A stretch of 64,000 bases of DNA from positions 372,001 to 436,000 of the forward strand of contig NW_026570285.1 in the NCBI RefSeq assembly GCF_019649055.1, in the 5' to 3' direction. This stretch comes from Paramacrobiotus metropolitanus (Eukaryota > Tardigrada > Eutardigrada > Parachela > Macrobiotidae). The stretch's first letter is position 1. Each line of letters begins with the position of its first letter. Below are positions 22,212 through 33,626 of the stretch, in pieces. The translations under genes and the position numbers were made by a program. The notes beneath the pieces are model-generated. The model searched no databases. It was not told the origin of the DNA and saw only the letters and a program-made list of their open reading frames with translations.

Positions 22212-24807
22212 CTATCCAACGGAATTCGACAGCAATGCCAAAGCATGCACTACAAAACAGAAAAACTGCAAACAGAAATTTATGCATAAAAATGCCACAG
22301 GCAGCGCCACCTTTTTCATCCTCCCCACCGTGCAACCGAATCCGTGGACGGCTTTTGGCAAGCGACGTTCGTGCATGGTCCATTTATTTTTTTCTGCGTC
22401 ATACCATTCTAAAGAATCCTCAAATTCCCTGTTAGTGGAACCACCGAAGACGTAAATCTTCCCATCCGAATATCCACATCCAGCATCCCAGCGTTTAACG
22501 ATCATTCCACCTGAATTTTAAAAATGAATCGCACATTCACATATCGCTATTGAAATAACAAATCGCGCCGATACTGTAATATCAACAACCCACTTTTCTT
22601 GATCCAGGTGCCGGAATCAGCATCGTAAACTTCCACGCAGTTCAAGGGCATGGAATTGGCCATCCCACCTAAATAATCGCAGAGCACCGTAAACAGATTC
22701 AAAAACATGACCGCATCATAGACAGCAACCAAAGCTAATGCAAAATTAGTGTAAAAAAATCGAGCAAAATGCTTATTAAACAAACGTACCGATAACATAA
22801 ATCAGTCCATCGGAACTAACGCATGCGAAACTCGCGGTTCGAGCAGTGGGCATATCAGCCAACTTTTCCCATGCCTGACTTGCTGGATTATAGGAAAAAG
22901 CAACACTTGTAGCTTTATCGTTGACAGATCCACCAAACAAGTAAATGCGATCCTTAGCAGCACACATGCTAAATCCATAACCACACGCGGCCGGTATATC
23001 GCTTTCTCCGCTCCACACTTGTGTTTGGGAATCATAACGTTCTAGAGATCGTAACACTGCATGAACACCGTTTATGTGATTATAACCGCCAGCAACGTAG
23101 ATGTCATCACCCAACACAGCCAAGCAAAAATTAGTACGTGGAACTTGCATATGCGCAGCGTCCTCCCACACACTACGAAGTGGATCATAACAGATGACTC
23201 GCGAAGTAGTCTGCATGGGAATAAACGCTGTCGTTCCACCGCATACGAAAATCGAACCATCTTTCAGTGCCACCACACCACAGTCGAAAACACGAGATGT
23301 CATCTTCTGAAGAGAACCGAATGCAGACAGTGATGGAATAAATACAACTGCAGTGTCCAGAATCTTCCGGTCGCGATCAAATCCGCCAACGAAGACAATT
23401 ATGTCTACCAAATCTGAAACATTATTCCGTTGTACACTTGTGAGATAATCTGCCCATAGGAAAGCAACTACCCGGTATAAAGCTGCGATGCGGCTGTACG
23501 TACAATATAACCGGTATAATATAGTGTCAAAAAGTAAGAAACATCTGAGTAGGCGATAATGTTATGGCATAAAGTAATACAAACTAGCCCCACATTTTAC
23601 CATATGATTGGCGAGGTTGATCACACAGAACAGCATCCGCGCCTTTTCCTGATACCTCGCTAATAATACCGGCTTGGCAATGTCGCAGGCTGGCGGAAGC
23701 TGTTCCGTTAAAACCGTTAATAAGGGCTATGACATAATGCTCCAGGCTCTGCAGTCCAAGAAACGGAACGCGAATAAACTTTAACGCATCCGAAAGGTGT
23801 GCGCTGCGTCCCGCCTGGTCGTAATTAAACCAGCCCATCACCGCTTCAAAAACCTGATCCTCCGTCTCCACGCGTAGACCATCGAGCGCGCATAACTCTT
23901 GTAACTGAAACATCAACCAAACAAAAAATAACGTTTATATAATTGCTTTTTCTCGTTTCGCTGCTGATGGAAGACACACTTCTTTCACTTCCAGCTGCAG
24001 AAAGCCATCGGTTTTGGGCAGATGAAATGTAGGAGAAGCAGAGCCTTGGCTTTCCCAAGCAGATGCAGATTATCGTACAGCTCAGCCAGGAAATAAACCA
24101 ACAAGCAATTTAGTACTGATAAGTGGTTTTCCAGGAAATTCCAGCACTGTTTCCCAACTGAAGAGATGTCCAAGAAGTGAGCAGCGCACAGGACCGGCTT
24201 GACATTCTCCTCGTTGATGATAATTTCCATTGTATATGCATAATCCACCAACCTGATTATATACAAAGACTGAAGTACTGCCGTAGGTACCGAAAACAAA
24301 TAGCAATATTAAATATGTTTGTACAATTTCTTTTAACAGTTAGAAGCAGTATTCACCGATACGAATATGCAATGAACTGAAAACAAAAAACCTCTGGAAT
24401 TGACGACTCTTCGATCATTTCTTTCACATGACTGATAATTAGGCAGCACGAAGTCAATCACTTCACTGACTTTAGTAGCTTTTTGCTTACAGTAAGCCTC
24501 CACTCAATTTGACAGCCTCTTGCACTTACATATTCAGAGTCTCGGACCGAATGTTATTCAGCTGGATAATTCTCTGGGAAGACTCCTTCCAACCCGGGGC
24601 AAAAAGGAACGTTCTAAAGTAATTGCTGCACGCTGCAAGAACCAGACGATGACAGGAAATTCTAGGGGATGCATCCTCGCTGCCTTTGAGCTCCACATCA
24701 CAGGTACTCCCTGCCAACTTGAGATCGCGCAGCTGAGCAAAGAATTCCTGCATCCGATCAACGTACAGCTTGGCCTCCTCAGGGAGATCCAAACAGTTTA
24801 GCGACAT
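22212..24807 (-). CDS. BTB-BACK-Kelch protein (Kelch-like), one apparent frameshift
   Basis: Exons on the minus strand: 24807-24530, 24252-23980, 23904-23601, 23413-22790, 22668-22594, 22510-22212, about 617 residues. Exon 1 is a BTB domain (CDVELKG, SCHRLVLAACSNYFRTF, VDYAYT at the next exon). Exons 2-3 are the BACK domain (ETEDQVFEAVMGWFNYD). Six Kelch repeats follow, each with a GG pair: FVGGFD, VCGGT, VAGGYN, LFGGS, VIGGMA, VFGGS. Kelch-like proteins usually act as substrate adaptors of Cullin-3 ubiquitin ligases. All junctions fit in phase except within exon 2. There, near 24022-24032, the frame must shift by one base between KALLLLHF and HLPKTDGFLQLEVKE, or the protein ends early. The last 25 residues are hydrophobic and unusual for the family; an unrecognised final intron is possible. 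Confidence 0.85.
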
Positions 24808-25189
24808 GGTAACAGCGATCAGGTAAAGAGAGATCGCAGAAACACAAGTGGTAAGGGAGATAGACCAATAAAATTACAGCAATGCCCACGAGCGGTCGTG
24901 CACGTAACGACAGAACAAAAAAATCCGACTTACAGATGAAAACTAATCATGGAAACTTGGAGACAATGTTTTTAAATTTGTGAAACACGATTTTTTTCAG
25001 GAGTTTCGGCGATCGACAATATTAGTATGTTCAATATTAACACCCGACGTTTGAGCAGTCAGGAGACCATTTGCTTGTAGCTCACGTAACTGCCTTCAAG
25101 AGTGCACAAGGATGTGTGAAAGGAAAAAAAGCCAACTTCGAAGTCTCTGACTTGTCATTTAAAAGCTATTCAGATTACAAGTACTACGA
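24808..25189. other. Upstream region of the Kelch-like gene
   Basis: Short non-coding interval between the ATG of the Kelch-like gene and the first degenerate satellite monomer. It presumably holds the promoter; no motif is clear. Confidence 0.4.
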
Positions 25190-28100
25190 TCGCTCAATGT
25201 GATTCCAGTGGTATACGGGTTACATTGGTAGCGTGACGGCGATTGAACAAGGCAAAGCGTACCTTTTTTCGATTGTGGTGCTACAAAGGCCGACGGCGGT
25301 TCCATTAGTTCACTTGGTGCATAGGGTACGCTAGTATTATGCGAGCGATTCAGCATTCAAAGCGTATTTGTTTCACTTGTGAATTGCGGTTCTACCTACA
25401 GAGGTTCCACGGAGGTCTATTAGTTCAACGTTTTTAAAGGGTACGCAGGTATGATGCCAGGGTGTCAGCAATCAGCGCTTACTTTTCTCACCTGTCATCT
25501 TACAGTGGCACCACAGCGGATCCATTAGTTCGTGAGGTTTATAAGGTAATTGTGTATCACGCCACCAGAGTGTCAGCAATTAGCGCGTACTTATTTCACT
25601 TGTGATTCTACAGTGGTACCACAGCGGTTCCATTAGTTCACTGGCTGTACATAGTACGTTGCACTACGCCGGTTTGTCTGCAATCAGCGGGTACTTGTTT
25701 AACTTGTGATCCTACAGTGGTACCACAGCGGTTCCATTAGTACACTAGCTGTACAGGGTACGTCGCACTACGCCGGTGTGCCTGCAATCATGGTGGCTCT
25801 ACGTTAGATTCATTAGATAACCGGGTTTATAGGGTACGTCGTACTACGAAAGTGTCTCAGCAATCATCGCGTATTGTTTCACTTGTGATCCTACAGTGGA
25901 CCACAGCGGTTCCAGTAGCTTACTGGGTGCATAAGGTACGTTGCACTACGCCAGTGTGTCAGCAATCAGCGGGTACTTGTTTAACTTGTGTTTTTCACAG
26001 TGGTTCCACAGTGGATTCACTAGTTAACGGGGTGTGTAGAGTACGGCCATATTACGCCACCGTGTCAGCAATCAGCGCGCACTTGTTCCACTTGTTATCC
26101 TACAGTGGTACCACCGCGGATCCAGCAGGTACTTGTTTAACTTGTGTCAGCAATCAGCGGGTACTTGTTTAACTTGTGTTTTTCACAGTGGTTCCACAGT
26201 GGATTCACTAGTTAACGGGGTGTGTAGAGTACGGCCATATTACGCCACCGTGTCAGCAATCAGCGCGCACTTGTTCCACTTGTTATCCTACAGTGGTACC
26301 ACCGCGGATCCAGCAGGTACTTGTTTAACTTGTGTCAGCAATCAGCGCGTACTTGTTGCACTTGTGATCTTCACAGTGGTTCCACAGCGGATCCAGTAGC
26401 CTACTGGGTGCATAAGGTACGTTGCATACTCCAGTGTGTCAGCAATCAGCGCGTACTTGTTTCACTTGTGATTCTACAGTGGTGCCACAGCGGATCCAGT
26501 AGCCTACTGGGTGCATAAGGTACGTTGCCCTACTCCAGTGTGTCAGCAATCAGCGCGTACTTGTTGCACTTGTGATCTTCACAGTGGTTCCACGGTGAAA
26601 TCATTAGCTAACTGGGTTTATAGGGAACTTATATATTACGCTAGCGTGTCAGCAGTCAGCGCGTACTTGTTTCACTTGCGATCCTACTGTGGCGCCACAG
26701 CGGTTCCAGTAGCTTACTGGGTGCATAAGGTACGTTGCACTACTCCAGTGTGTCAGCAATCAGCGCGTACATGTTGCACTTGTGATCTTCACAGTGGTTC
26801 CACGGTGAAATCATTAGCTAACTGGGTTTATAGGGAACTTATATATTACGCTAGCGTGCCAGCAATCAGCGCGTACTTGTTTCACTTGTGATCCTACTGT
26901 GGCGCCACAGCGGTTTCAGTAGCTTACAGGGTGCATAAGGTACGTTGCACTACTCCAGTGTGTCAGCAATCGGCGCGTCCTTGTTGCACTTGTGATCTTC
27001 GCAGTGGTTCCACGGTGGATTCATTAGCTAACTGGGCTTATAGGTTACGTCGTAATACTATAAGCCAGTGTGTCAGCAATCAGCGCGCACTTGTTCCACT
27101 TGTTATCCCACAGTGGTACCACGGCGGATCCATTAGTTCGTGAGGTTTATAACGTAACTATGTATCACGTTAGCGTGTCTGCAATCAGCGCGTATTTGTT
27201 TCATTTGTGATCCTACAGTGGTACCACAGCGATTCCAGTAGCTTACTGGGTGCATAAAGTACGTTGCACTACGCCATTGTGTCAGCAATCAGCGGGTACT
27301 TGTTTAACTTGTGATCTTCACAGTGGTTCCACGGTAGATTCGTTAGATAACCGGGTTTATAAGGTACGTCGTACTAAGCCAGTGTGTCAGCAGTCAGCGC
27401 CTACTTGTTTCACTTGTGATCCTACAGTGGTACCACAGCGGTTCCATTAGTTCATGAGGAATATAAAGTAATTGTGTATCACGCCAGCGTGTTAGCAATC
27501 AGGGCTTACGTGTAGCACTTGTGATCTTCACAGTGGTTCCACGGTGAATTCATTAGCTAGCTGGGTTAATGGGGAACTCATATATTACGCTAGCGTGTCA
27601 GCAATCAGCGCGTACTTGTTTCACTTGTGATTCTACAGTGGTGCCACAGCGGTTCCAGTAGCTTACTGGGTGCATAAGGTACGTTGCACTACTCCAGTGT
27701 GTCAGCAATCAGCGCGTACTTGTTGCACTTGCGATCTTCACAGTGGTTCCACGGTGAAATCATTAGCTAACTGGGTTTAAAGGGAACTTATATATTACGC
27801 TAGCGTGTCAGCAATTGGCGCGTATTTGTTTCACTTGTGATCCTACAGTGGCGCCACAGCGGTTCCAGTAGCTTACTGGGTGCATAAGGTACGTTGCACT
27901 ACTCCAGTGTGTCAGCAATCAGCGCGTACTTGTTGCATTCGTGATCTTCACAGTGGTTCCACGGTGAATTCATTAGCTAACTGGGTTTATAGGGAACTTA
28001 TATATTACGCTAGCGTGTCAGCAATCAGCGCGTACTTGTTCAACTTGTTATCCTACAGTGGTACCACGGCTGATTCATAAGTTCGTGAGGCTTACAAGGT

Positions 28101-29292
28101 AATTATGAATCACGTTAGCGTGTCTGCAATCAGCGCGTATTTGTTTCATTTGTGATCCTACAGTAGTACCACAGCGGTTCCAGTAGCTTACTGGGTGCAT
28201 AAAGTACGTTGCACTACGCCAGTGTGTCAGCAATCAGCGGGTACTTGTTTAACTTGTATTTTTCACAGTGGCTCTACGGTAGATTCATTAGATAACCGGG
28301 TTTATAGGGTACGTCGTACTAAGCTAGTGTGTCAGCAGTCAGCGCCTATTTGTTTCACTTGTGATCCTACAGTGGTACCACAGCGGTTCCATTAGTTCAT
28401 GAGGAATATGAGGTAATTGTGTATCACGCCAGCGTGTTAGCAATCATCGCTTACGTGTTGCACTTGTGATCTTCACAGTGGTTCCACGGTGAATTCATTA
28501 GCTAACTGGGTTTATAGGGAACTTATATATTACGCTAGCGTGTCAGCAATCAGCGCGTACTTGTTCAACTTGTTATCCTACAGTGGTACCACGGCGGATG
28601 CATTAGTTCGTGAGGCTTATAAGGTAATTATGTATCACGTTAGCGTGTCTGCAATCAGCGCGTATTTGTTTCATTTGTGATCCTACAGTGGTGCCACAGC
28701 GGTTCCAGTAGCTTACTGGGTGCATAAGGAACGTTGCACTACTGCAGTGTGTCAGCAATCAGCGCGTACTTGTTGCACTTGTGATCTTCACAGTGGTTCC
28801 ACGGTGAAATCATTAGCTAACTGGGTTTATAGGGAACTTATATATTACGCTAGCGTGTCAGCAATCAGCGCGTACTTGTTTCACTTGTGATCCTACAGTG
28901 GTGCCACAGCGGTTCCAGTATCTTACTGGGTGCATAAAGTACGTTGCACTACGCCAGTGTGTCAGCAATCAGCGCGTACTTGTTTCACTTGTGATCCAAC
29001 GGTGGTTCCACGGTGGATTCATTAGCTAACTGGGTTTTTTAGGGAACTTTTATATTACACCAGCGTGTCAGGAATCAGCGCGTACTTGTTTCACTTGTTA
29101 TTCTACAGTGGTACCACAGCGGTTTCAGTAGCTTACTGGGAGCATAAGGTACGTTGCACTACGCCAGTGTGTCAGCAGTCAGCGGGTACTTCTTGAACTT
29201 GTGATGTTCACAGTGGTGCTACAGTGGATTCATTAGTTGAAGGGGTTTATAGAGTACGTAGATAATACGCCACCGTGTCAGCAATCAGCGCG
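25190..29292. repeat. Satellite array, 105-bp monomer
   Basis: About 39 head-to-tail monomers of 105 bp. Monomers contain a well-kept half (gtgtcagcaatcagcgcgta then cttgtttcacttgtgat) and a variable half. Two main classes tend to alternate: one with cagtggttccacggtg...gctaactgggtttatag, the other with cagtggtaccacagcgg...gcttactgggtgcataag. The second class often carries the palindrome GTGGTACCAC. The first few monomers (25190-25600) are badly diverged. The right end stops abruptly at the foldback element. Because 105 is a multiple of three, frames of 60-126 residues run through neighbouring units; I read these as a by-product of the period. Confidence 0.9.
25955..26346. repeat. 188-bp tandem duplication inside the satellite
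   Basis: The block beginning tgtgtcagcaatcagcggg at 25955 is repeated from 26143 with an offset of 188 bp. That is not a multiple of 105. It looks exact over its length and includes a fused monomer (gatccagcaggtacttg). It marks a recent out-of-register exchange. Confidence 0.75.
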
Positions 29293-29600
29293 TGTAGCCG
29301 GCAGATATATTGGCCTGTTGACTGTTGGCGAGCCCGGCAGGAAAGTGGTTTTCCTCCCATATATCTGCCGAACGGCACCCACATTTCTGCCGACCCGACC
29401 CTATGCATTGCCTATGGGACCTCCAATATATCAGCCGAACTGGCGCAACAGTGAAATTTGATACTTTTATTGAGCGCGAACCGGCAATAGCTCGGCCGGG
29501 CTGGATCATATACACATACAGTCGCCTGTTAGCATATTGTACCGGCAATAAACAGAGCGAAGCCAACGCTTTCTTGCGCCGTGTCTAATCCTTGCAGGAG
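29293..29600 (+). repeat. Outer left inverted arm
   Basis: Pairs with 33040-33351. Open frames of about 90 residues within it are not gene-like. Confidence 0.8.
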
Positions 29601-30954
29601 AGCGTTTCTGCAGAGAGAATTATCGTCCCAAACAAAGAAAATTGTTGAATATAGTTAGGCTCAAAATTCAGTTATGAAGATTTCAGCGAAGGTAATCTGT
29701 GACACACGCTTAAAAAAATCGAACTTTAAACCTTAACAAACATCAAATAACTGCACGGCAATGATGCATCATATATCTGCATCGAGCGGGCAATTTTGGG
29801 AGCGCAAAAACGTGCGACATTTTCCCTTATGGTGTGCTTTCATTCCAGTCTGTAACTTCACTTTGCAGTTTGCACCTTGTTGCTGCCTGTTACCTATATA
29901 TGTATTGCCTACCGAATTCAGTGCTTCAAATTAACTAAAAAATTAAAAAAGTTCCTATAATTAACGATTAATTTAAAACAGTTAGTTAACGCTACCAGTT
30001 GCAAGTTAATAACCGCCAGCCGGTCAGCGAATTAATCAATACTCTGTACACCATTTATCCGCAAAATTTTTAAATCTAATGGACCCGTTGTTAATTAATT
30101 AATTATAATTAGACTTTTTAACACGTCGTGGTAACTTAGAGACGTGGTAACTTAAGTTATGTTAGAGACTTATGCGCCCTACGCGCACTTTCTGGTTTAC
30201 GCTACCAGAATGTGTTTGCATGAGTCAGCATGACCAATTAACACTAACTATAATGTTATTAATTAGTTATTAAGATTGTGCACGTAGCAGTGTCGACGAT
30301 ACCCGATAGGTGTTAGCAATACTTATTAATGGATAATTATTGAGGTGTACGATCACGGCATATCGCAGTGAAATGTAAGCTTTAAAATGTGTGCACATGA
30401 GTTTGCATGAGAAATACAAAAAATGTATCCAAATTGGCGACTTTGACGCTCGAATATTCTACTCTCGAGTAGCTTTTTCTAGAGCAACATTTACGAATAT
30501 TTGGGGCGTGGATACAAACGTGCAAAAGACACCTCATCGCAATATGGACCAGTTATGAGCGCTTATCTTATCTCGTGCGTTACTCAGCTTTTGCAGAATT
30601 TTCACAATTGTCAGGATTTACTAAATTTCCGGTCTATTTTGAACCGGACTTATATTCATTTTTTCCAAATAACCATTTTTCTCACGCATGCAAGTTGTGA
30701 AGGGTGTGCATTTTTAGTAGACAGCTTTACTTAAAAATTGCTAAGCATTTAATTCAGCAACCGCCACTATTCAAACAATTTGGTATGCATCTACAATATA
30801 TGCGCTGATGAAACTGTTAACAAAATGAAACACGTTTACTGAAAATCCATAAGTTCTTTACATTCTTTAACACATAGGCAACTTGACCTTATAGACAGTT
30901 TAATTGGCGATGTCATGCAAAATTTGGGCACTCAAAATTAAAAAGTATGTTTCA
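29601..30954. other. Interior between left arms
   Basis: AT-rich non-coding DNA inside the foldback element. The longest frame is 77 residues (30501-30734), unrecognised. Confidence 0.4.
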
Positions 30955-31266
30955 TACAACAACCAATATACCTCTGTATCTGCCGAACTGCACCCACATT
31001 TCTGACGACCCGACTCTATGCGCTGTCTATAGGAACGCCAATAAATCAGCCGAACCGGCGCAACAGTGAATCTCGATAACTGTAATGATTGCATGCGGGC
31101 TTCAGCTTGCAAGGAGTGCTGCAGCTTGACATACGGATGACAGGGATATTGTACCAGAGCTACACAGGCAAGATCTGTTATACAATAGTTATTTATCGTA
31201 TTTCGGTGCATATTTTTTTCTTATTTTTACGGTAATACTGGTGGATGAAGACATCTGGCAGTAGCC
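30955..31266 (+). repeat. Inner left inverted arm (older copy)
   Basis: Shares tctgccgaactgcacccaca and ccggcgcaacagtgaa with the outer arm. It pairs at about 75 percent with 32401-32710, including the phrase aatactggtggatg near the inner end. Confidence 0.7.
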
Positions 31267-31729
31267 ACCGTAGCAAATATACATACAAATACAATAATAA
31301 CTTAATTAGTATTTGCGCGCTTCCTGTAATATTTCAATTTACCCAAATTTCGTCATGCAGTACTTATTAAACAGCACCTATGTCAACCCTTAAAAATTTG
31401 TTTAGGCCTAAAAAATGATGCATGTTTTTGTATAATTGCAATACACGATTTTTCTCCATGTATAAAATACATAGAGAAAAATCGTATGGATGCTTCCGTT
31501 AACGTTTTTATTGTGCGCAAGCAGGCAAGTACAAAATATGCATCGGTGTTATTTTACGTACTTGGTAAAATTAAATAAATTACTTGCTAAGCCCTTTTTG
31601 TGGTTTAATAAATTAGGTGAACAGTTATTAGACCGCACAACAGAAAAGGAAATTTTTAGTAAAAGTAAGGTCAGCCGCGTCATAACATGTCAGTTGTATC
31701 TCGCAAGTAACGTAAGAGGCGCAGAACGA

Positions 31730-32115
31730 AAATAAGTGGTTATAAACTCTAGTGAATATTAAACTCATCAAAATTATTTTGCTTATAATTTTGATTAAGC
31801 TCATCATAATTGAAAATCGCTGAGTTTTAATTATGATCAGCATAATCAAAATTCAATAATTTTAATTAAACTGGAGCATAATTAAAATTGCCCAATTTTA
31901 ATTTTGCTCATCATAATTAAAATTCAGTTTTCTTTTGATCTATCAGAAAATATTATTTTTAATTTGACTCATAATTAAGCTTAAGTATAATTAAAATTGA
32001 CCAATTTTAATTATGCTCAAGCTTAATTCAAAATTCGCAATTTTAATTATGCTCCAGCATAATCAAAATTGCCATAATTTTAATTGAATTAATCATAATG
32101 TTTAATTCCCAGCAT
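31730..32115. repeat. AT-rich alternating inverted repeats
   Basis: The phrases cataattaaaatt and aattttaattatg alternate many times, so the strand can fold on itself in several registers. The block lies near the centre of the inner inverted pair (centre about 31830). Confidence 0.7.
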
Positions 32116-32400
32116 AATTAAGAGTTTAATTATCACTAATAAACTCGAAAAGGCAACAGCTAACTAGAATATCGCTGACGTAGTAGTCGGTAGTACTCGT
32201 ACCAGTACATATATAATATTATTTGGAAATCACTACTTAGTTTAGATTAGCCACCCTGTAGATACTTTAACTTACGCATCGATTTGTCAAAGAAAATAAC
32301 TTTACACAAAGTAAAATCGTTTCGGGAAAATAAATAACTGTACCGAAGTATCAAACTGTCTGCGTAAGAAAAAAAGAAAAGTTTAGCAGTGATTATTGTA

Positions 32401-32710
32401 GCTAGCCAGATGTGCATCCACCAGTATTGCCGTATTTAATAAAAAATAATACGCACCGAAAAACGATAATAACCGATGCCTTGCCCATGTAGCGGTGATA
32501 CAATATCTATGCGGCCTTATTTCAAGCTGCAGAACTCCCGGACAGTTGAAGCCAGCATGCAATCATTAAGTAAGGATATCAAGTTTCACTGTTGTGCCAG
32601 TTCGGCAAATCTATTGGAGTTCCCATAAACAATGCATAGGATCGGGTCGTCAGGACTATGGGCGCAGTTCGGCAGATCTACTGGAGTATTGGCCGCTGTA
32701 TCAAAACCAC
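32401..32710 (-). repeat. Inner right inverted arm (older copy)
   Basis: Reverse-complement partner of 30955-31266, diverged by roughly a quarter with small indels. Confidence 0.7.
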
Positions 32711-33039
32711 TTTTTAAATGTGGGTGCTTTAATTAAACTGACAATATGTTGCTTATATGTGTTGCTAATTTTTATAAGTAATGCTTTTTAGAAAGCTTTT
32801 TTATTCGTTTACACTTTACAGTTTCATCATGCACAGGCTTATAGAATTTTTTTATGTAGGATCTATTGCCGAATAAAGTACGAGAGGATTTTTAAGAAAG
32901 ACTATGTAAGGATAATGTACACCTTCCACAGTTTGTAGGTGTCAGAATCGAATTTGGAAGAAATAAATCTATTCAATAATTACTATATTTCACGAAGATG
33001 TCTGTGCGTGTATCCACACTCAGCAACACGCTTCTCTGC

Positions 33040-33351
33040 AAGGTTTAGACACGGCGCAGGGGAAAGCGCGCGCCTTTTGTCTGTGTAGTGCCGGACTGCC
33101 GGTACAATATGTGGCTGTATGATGTATCTCCTGCTGAATCCCGGCCGTGCTATTGCCGCTTGCCGGCTTGCGCTCAACAGAAATATCAAATTTCACTGTT
33201 GCGCCGGTTCGGCTGATATATTGGAGGTCCCATAGGCAATGCATAGGGTCGGGTCGGCAGAAATGTGGGTGCCGTTCGGCAGATATATGGGAGGAAAACC
33301 ACTTTCCTGCCGGGCTCGCCAACAGTCAGGCCAATATATCTGCCGGCTACA
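33040..33351 (-). repeat. Outer right inverted arm
   Basis: Reverse-complement partner of 29293-29600. It ends ctgccggctaca. Confidence 0.8.
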
Positions 33352-33626
33352 AGCGCCAGTTAAATCCCTGTAGATGAAGCCGCACTTGACATGGTTGTCT
33401 CTCGTGCTCAGCATCTACAGCACGAGCGTCTTGATTATTTACATAAACACAGTGTAGAGAAAAAGACAAACTGTCCGTTTTCTCCGTTATACACCGGTAT
33501 GATCATAATTATTGATATGATGCTGGCTGAATGGCGTTATGATGGAGGACGTGTCAGATGCGCGTGGTTGACGATGGACGACGTTGTTGTTATGTTGTCT
33601 GATGTGGGTTGATCGGTGTGTTGCAG
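33352..33626. other. Sequence between the foldback element and the first myosin exon
   Basis: 275 bp ending in a good acceptor, ggtgtgttgcag. No earlier myosin exon is visible here. An in-frame ATG at about 33602 could in principle extend the first exon upstream. Confidence 0.5.

Larger units (their letters stand above)
29293..33351. mobile_element. Foldback-like element with long inverted arms
   Basis: A 4059-bp segment starts TGTAGCCGGCAGATATATTG and ends with its reverse complement. The arms are about 300 bp (29293-29600 and 33040-33351). They are about 95 percent alike over the outer 180 bp and much less alike further in. The interior has no transposase-like frame and holds a second, older pair of arms of the same family. 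It starts exactly where the satellite stops. I could not prove a target-site duplication. The arms contain G/C-rich phrases such as ctgccgacccgaccctatgc. Confidence 0.75.

Noticed and set aside
26511-26891. Cysteine-rich 126-residue open frame in the satellite
   Set aside because: The frame follows from the 105-bp (35-codon) period; related frames occur at many monomers, with no start context or splice sites.
25190-29292. CRISPR-like repeat array
   Set aside because: Repeats are contiguous 105-bp monomers with graded divergence and no unique spacers, in a eukaryotic intron-bearing context.
29283-33356. Target-site duplication AGCGC around the foldback element
   Set aside because: AGCGC occurs on both sides but is not directly adjacent to both TGTAGCC termini, so it cannot be claimed as a duplication.
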